Shown here: positions 28,324-31,192 of the stretch, piece after piece
Position numbering within the stretch: the first letter of the stretch is position 1
How the letters are laid out: each line of letters opens with the position of its first letter
Assembly: GCA_946221825.1 (NCBI GenBank)
Contig: CAMINA010000003.1
Span: 1-31,192, forward strand
DNA length: 31,192 bases
Origin: an uncultured Nesterenkonia sp.
GTDB taxonomy: Bacteria; Actinomycetota; Actinomycetes; Actinomycetales; Micrococcaceae
Direction of reading: 5' to 3'
Made by a program: the position numbers and the translations under genes
The notes under the pieces: model-generated
Seen by the model: the letters and a program-made list of their open reading frames with translations, nothing else
The model's database searches: none
Told to the model about the DNA's origin: nothing

Positions 28324-30339
28324 ATGTCCGGTGCAGGAACCCCAGATCCAGCTCAGCAGCCTGCGCTGCTCGATGCGTTGGCCCCGCCGCCTCCGCAGAA
28401 GCTGCCTGCCGGATCGGCGGAGCACCTGCCCATCGCTCAGGTGCTGATCGAGTCGCCGGTGCCGCATCTGGACCGTGCCTTCGACTATGCGGTGCCCATC
28501 GATCTGGACGAGAAGGTCGTACCGGGCTGCCGCGTGAAGGTGCGCTTCTCCGGCCGAGAGATGTCCGGCTATGTGCTCAGCCGCCGGCAGAGACCGGAGA
28601 CCTCCTCCCGGCTCTCGCTGATCACCAAGGTCGTCTCGGCGCTGCCGGTCGTCTCACCCGAAGTGCAGGAGCTCGCGGAGAAGGTGGCCACCCGGGGAGC
28701 CGGGGTCACCTCTGATGTCCTCAGAGCTGCCGTGCCCTCGCGTGTGGCGCGCGTCGAGAAGGAGTTCGAAGACCTCCCGGTTCCTGAACCTGTGCCCGCC
28801 GCCGAGGAGCCCGGGGCGCGTCAGGCCGATCTGGCCCTGAAGTCCTTCGGGCCTCAGGGGTGGCCGCAGAAGATCCTGGAGGCGGTGCGCCGCTGCTATG
28901 AGACCGGTGGGGACGCCGTCGTCGTCCTTCCGGATCAGCGCGATGTGGACCGTGCCGCCGAGCTGCTCGAGGCGGAGTTCGGCGACAGGGTGGCGCGGCT
29001 CAGTGCCGAGATGGGCCCGACGCCGCGCTACCGATCCTTCCTGCGTCTGCGCTACGGGCAGGCGCAGATCGCAGTGGGTACGCGCTCGGCGATCTTCGCC
29101 CCCGTTCCCGCCCCGCGGCTGCTGGTCGTGCTGGACGACGCCGAGCACACCCACGCTGAGTCGCGAGCCCCCTATCACCACGTGCGTGAGGTGGCGCTGC
29201 TGCGGACCGTGCTCACAGGCTCTTCTCTCCTGTTCCTCTCCACCTCTCGCAGCCTGGAGGTCCAACGGCTGGTCGAGCGGGGGTGGCTCGAGGACCTCGC
29301 GCCGTCCCGGGAAGTTCGCCGCGAGGCCTCGCCGCGGATGGTCTCCACCGCCGACTCCTATCAGCAGGAGAGGGAACCTGCCTCTCGTCAGGCGCGGCTG
29401 CCGGCGGCGGCCTACCGCGCGGCGCGTGAGGGCCTGCAGCAGGGGCCGGTGCTCATCCAGGTGGCTCGCAGCGGCTTCGTCCCGGCGGTGATCTGCGAGC
29501 GGTGCCGCAGTCGGCAGCAGTGCCCGAGCTGCCATGGTCCGTTGGCCGCGCCGCCGCACCATGGTCAGTCAGGGACGCTGCGCTGCCGCTGGTGCGGGCT
29601 GCATCATCGGGGCCATCGCTGCGCCGAGTGCGGGCATGCTGGGTTCCGCGCGGGCTCCCGCGGTGCCGACCGTACTGCTCAGGAGCTGGGCCGGGCCTTC
29701 CCGAACACTCCGGTGATCTCCTCGACCGCAGATCACCCGGTGACTCTCGTCGGCCGGGACCCGGCCGTGGTGGTGAGCACCCCTGGGGTCGAGCCTGTGG
29801 CTCCGGAGGGCTACACGGCGGCGCTGCTGTTGGACGGGGACTCTCAGCTCTCGCGGGAGGGCCTGGACGTGCCGCGCCAAGTGCTCGACCGATGGTTCCG
29901 TGCGGCTTCGCTGGTGCGTCCCCACCGCGGCACCCCTGAGGAGTCCGGGACGGTGGTGGTCACCGCGGACATGGAGGAGCTGACCGCTGCGCTGGTGCGC
30001 TGGGATCCTGTGGGTTACGCCCGTCGAGAGCTCTATAACCGGTGGGAGCTGGGACTCCCTCCGGCCACTCGCATGCTGAGCCTGACGGGAGAGCAGTCGG
30101 AGGCCGAGGCGTTCATCCGCCAGGTTCAGCTGCCGGAGGGGGTGGACTGGATCGGGCCGACCCATATGGAGGACGGCCGGCACCGCTATCTGCTGTTCTT
30201 CGGGTATGCCCAGGCCGAAGCGCTGGTGGGAGAGATCCGTCGCATTCGGCGCACGCACAGTGCTCAGCCGGCCGGTCGGACGTCGACTCAGCGCGGCCTG
30301 AGGATCGCCGTCGACGACGTGGAGGCCCTGCAGATCTGA
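28324..30339 (+). CDS. priA: Primosomal protein N' (PriA), helicase motifs degenerate
   Basis: A 671-residue replication-restart protein. The N-terminal DNA-binding region has AQVLIESPVPHLDRAFDYAV and CRVKVRFSGREMSGYVL. The ATPase core is degenerate: no GxGKT/S Walker A is found where it is expected after LKSFGPQGW, and the DEEH box reads DDAEH near residue 272. GTRSAIFAPVP and YHHVREVALLR keep the fold signature. Zinc-binding cysteines are retained (CERC, CPSC, CRWC, CAEC; about 390-437). It probably binds stalled forks without unwinding DNA, as proposed for other actinobacterial PriA proteins. A GTG at 28267 overlapping the preceding stop would add 19 non-conserved residues; the ATG at 28324, after the putative -10 box, was preferred. 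Confidence 0.88.
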   Translation: MSGAGTPDPAQQPALLDALAPPPPQKLPAGSAEHLPIAQVLIESPVPHLDRAFDYAVPIDLDEKVVPGCRVKVRFSGREMSGYVLSRRQRPETSSRLSLITKVVSALPVVSPEVQELAEKVATRGAGVTSDVLRAAVPSRVARVEKEFEDLPVPEPVPAAEEPGARQADLALKSFGPQGWPQKILEAVRRCYETGGDAVVVLPDQRDVDRAAELLEAEFGDRVARLSAEMGPTPRYRSFLRLRYGQAQIAVGTRSAIFAPVPAPRLLVVLDDAEHTHAESRAPYHHVREVALLRTVLTGSSLLFLSTSRSLEVQRLVERGWLEDLAPSREVRREASPRMVSTADSYQQEREPASRQARLPAAAYRAAREGLQQGPVLIQVARSGFVPAVICERCRSRQQCPSCHGPLAAPPHHGQSGTLRCRWCGLHHRGHRCAECGHAGFRAGSRGADRTAQELGRAFPNTPVISSTADHPVTLVGRDPAVVVSTPGVEPVAPEGYTAALLLDGDSQLSREGLDVPRQVLDRWFRAASLVRPHRGTPEESGTVVVTADMEELTAALVRWDPVGYARRELYNRWELGLPPATRMLSLTGEQSEAEAFIRQVQLPEGVDWIGPTHMEDGRHRYLLFFGYAQAEALVGEIRRIRRTHSAQPAGRTSTQRGLRIAVDDVEALQI

Positions 30340-30347
30340 ACGCTCAG

Positions 30348-30360
30348 CGGCGCTGCGCCG
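30348..30360. terminator. Short GC-rich hairpin between convergent priA and hydrolase genes
   Basis: CGGCGCTGCGCCG is a perfect short inverted repeat in the 25-bp gap between the two convergent stop codons. A CGGC/GCCG stem with a five-base loop is the likely fold. It is weak and lacks a U-tract. Confidence 0.3.
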
Positions 30361-30364
30361 GACC

Positions 30365-31192
30365 TCAGAGGCTGTGCAGGAAGCGCCGCACCGCTCGACC
30401 GGTCTGAGCGGGCTTCTCATAGTGGAGCAGGTGGCCTGTGCCGCGCAGGAGCTCCCACTGTGGTCCCTGGCCTCTGGGACCTGGCACAGCATCGCGCAGG
30501 GCGCGTCGACCGGCCACTGTGCTCAGCTGATCCCGGGAACCGTTGAGCAGCAGCACCGGCAGATCCAACCAGGGCGCATAGTCGGTGACGGTGTGCCGGC
30601 TGGATGCGCGGTACGCCTCCAATACCGTTCGGCGGTCAGAATAAGCGCCGAAGTAGCGGCGGTGCTGGTCCCGGATGTAGTCCTGAAGATCCGGTTCGGG
30701 GCTGACCATCATGGTCAGGTTCGTCACCGCCAGAGCCGCAGGAGATCGCAGCGCCCAGTCGCCGCTGCCTCCTGGAAGCACCTGACAGAGCCGGTAGTAG
30801 AGCTCGACGCCGAGCGCGCCGGGCAGCAGCGCGGGCCGCCGGAAGATGTCATCGCTGATGGGCGCGAGGAGCACAGCCCCAGCCCAACGGCGCGAAGCAG
30901 CTGCGCTGTCGGAGCCTGTGGCCGCGCGCTGCAGATGAGCCGAGACCACGATGCTGCCGAAAGAGTGTCCGGCCACCACGTCGGTGCCACCCAGACGAAG
31001 GCTCTGTGCCAAGGCCTCCACCACCTCGGCGTAGCGCTGGAGAGTGTGTTCCAGCCTCCGTCCGCGGGCTGAGCGCAGCGCAGGGCTCTCCCCGAAGCCG
31101 GGCAGGTCCGGGACGAAGATCTCATAGTCGGGCAGGGCATCGACGATCAGCTGCATGCCGTGGTGGTCCCCGCGGAACCCGTGGATGAGCAG
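30365..31192 (-). CDS. Alpha/beta hydrolase, N-terminus beyond the window
   Basis: The frame enters from the right edge and ends at 30365, giving at least 275 residues. It shows the alpha/beta-hydrolase series in order: LLIHGFRGDHHGMQL (oxyanion strand and loop, at the window edge), VPDLPGFGESPAL, the nucleophile elbow GHSFGS around residue 76 of the visible part, the acid Asp in LLNGSRDQLS, and the His in LRGTGHLLHYEKP. All three catalytic residues are present, so it should be an active hydrolase. The substrate cannot be predicted. An internal ATG at 31156 would remove the oxyanion segment and is not the start. It is convergent with priA. Confidence 0.88.
   Translation of the reverse strand: MLIHGFRGDHHGMQLIVDALPDYEIFVPDLPGFGESPALRSARGRRLEHTLQRYAEVVEALAQSLRLGGTDVVAGHSFGSIVVSAHLQRAATGSDSAAASRRWAGAVLLAPISDDIFRRPALLPGALGVELYYRLCQVLPGGSGDWALRSPAALAVTNLTMMVSPEPDLQDYIRDQHRRYFGAYSDRRTVLEAYRASSRHTVTDYAPWLDLPVLLLNGSRDQLSTVAGRRALRDAVPGPRGQGPQWELLRGTGHLLHYEKPAQTGRAVRRFLHSL

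Overview
The window is about 31 kb of high-GC chromosome from an actinobacterium, most likely of the family Micrococcaceae. The protein sequences and gene order fit that family. The acidic extracellular part of MltG makes a halotolerant genus such as Nesterenkonia a reasonable guess, but the genus is inference. Gene order also follows the Mycobacterium tuberculosis chromosome: hisS/aspS, mltG-aroE-aroC-aroK-aroB-efp-nusB, pyrR-pyrB-pyrC-(Rv1382-like)-carA-carB-pyrF, then mihF-gmk-rpoZ-coaBC-metK-priA. No tRNA, rRNA, CRISPR array, insertion sequence or prophage was seen.

Layout. 1-950 (minus): a NUDIX hydrolase, overlapped by a VanZ-like membrane gene carrying an in-frame stop. 1016-1875: a frameshifted and truncated DUF222 gene. 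1950-5160 (minus): hisS-aspS. 5242-6531: a DUF349 protein transcribed divergently from hisS. 6689-12209: mltG and the shikimate genes aroE, aroC, aroK, aroB. 12282-13270: efp and nusB. 13309-22212: the pyrimidine operon, with a PyrR-binding RNA hairpin at its head and overlapping genes throughout. 22384-22704: mihF. 22828-23679: an aldehyde dehydrogenase pseudogene. 23699-27243: gmk, rpoZ, coaBC, metK. 27326-28270: a methylenetetrahydrofolate reductase-like gene. 28324-30339: an actinobacterial PriA. 30365-31192 (minus): an alpha/beta hydrolase cut by the window edge.

How the genes work together. The ar- block makes chorismate from DAHP, with AroB, AroE, AroK and AroC present and other steps encoded elsewhere. 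The pyr block makes UMP precursors (CarAB, PyrB, PyrC, PyrF; pyrD and pyrE are elsewhere) and is probably controlled at translation by its own first product, PyrR. MetK and the MTHFR-like protein belong to one-carbon and methionine metabolism. The rest serve translation (AspRS, HisRS, EF-P), transcription (NusB, omega), nucleoid structure (mIHF), cell wall synthesis (MltG), CoA synthesis and replication restart.

The window is mostly ordinary core genome and I found no convincing new system. The points most worth a second look are: the PyrR loop that buries the pyrR ribosome-binding site; a recurring TANNNT-N5-7-start arrangement suggesting leaderless mRNAs for at least seven genes; four damaged or suspect reading frames (VanZ, DUF222, aldehyde dehydrogenase, and the 5' end of the MTHFR-like gene); a conserved but uncharacterised membrane protein inside the pyr operon; and a PriA without a Walker A motif.
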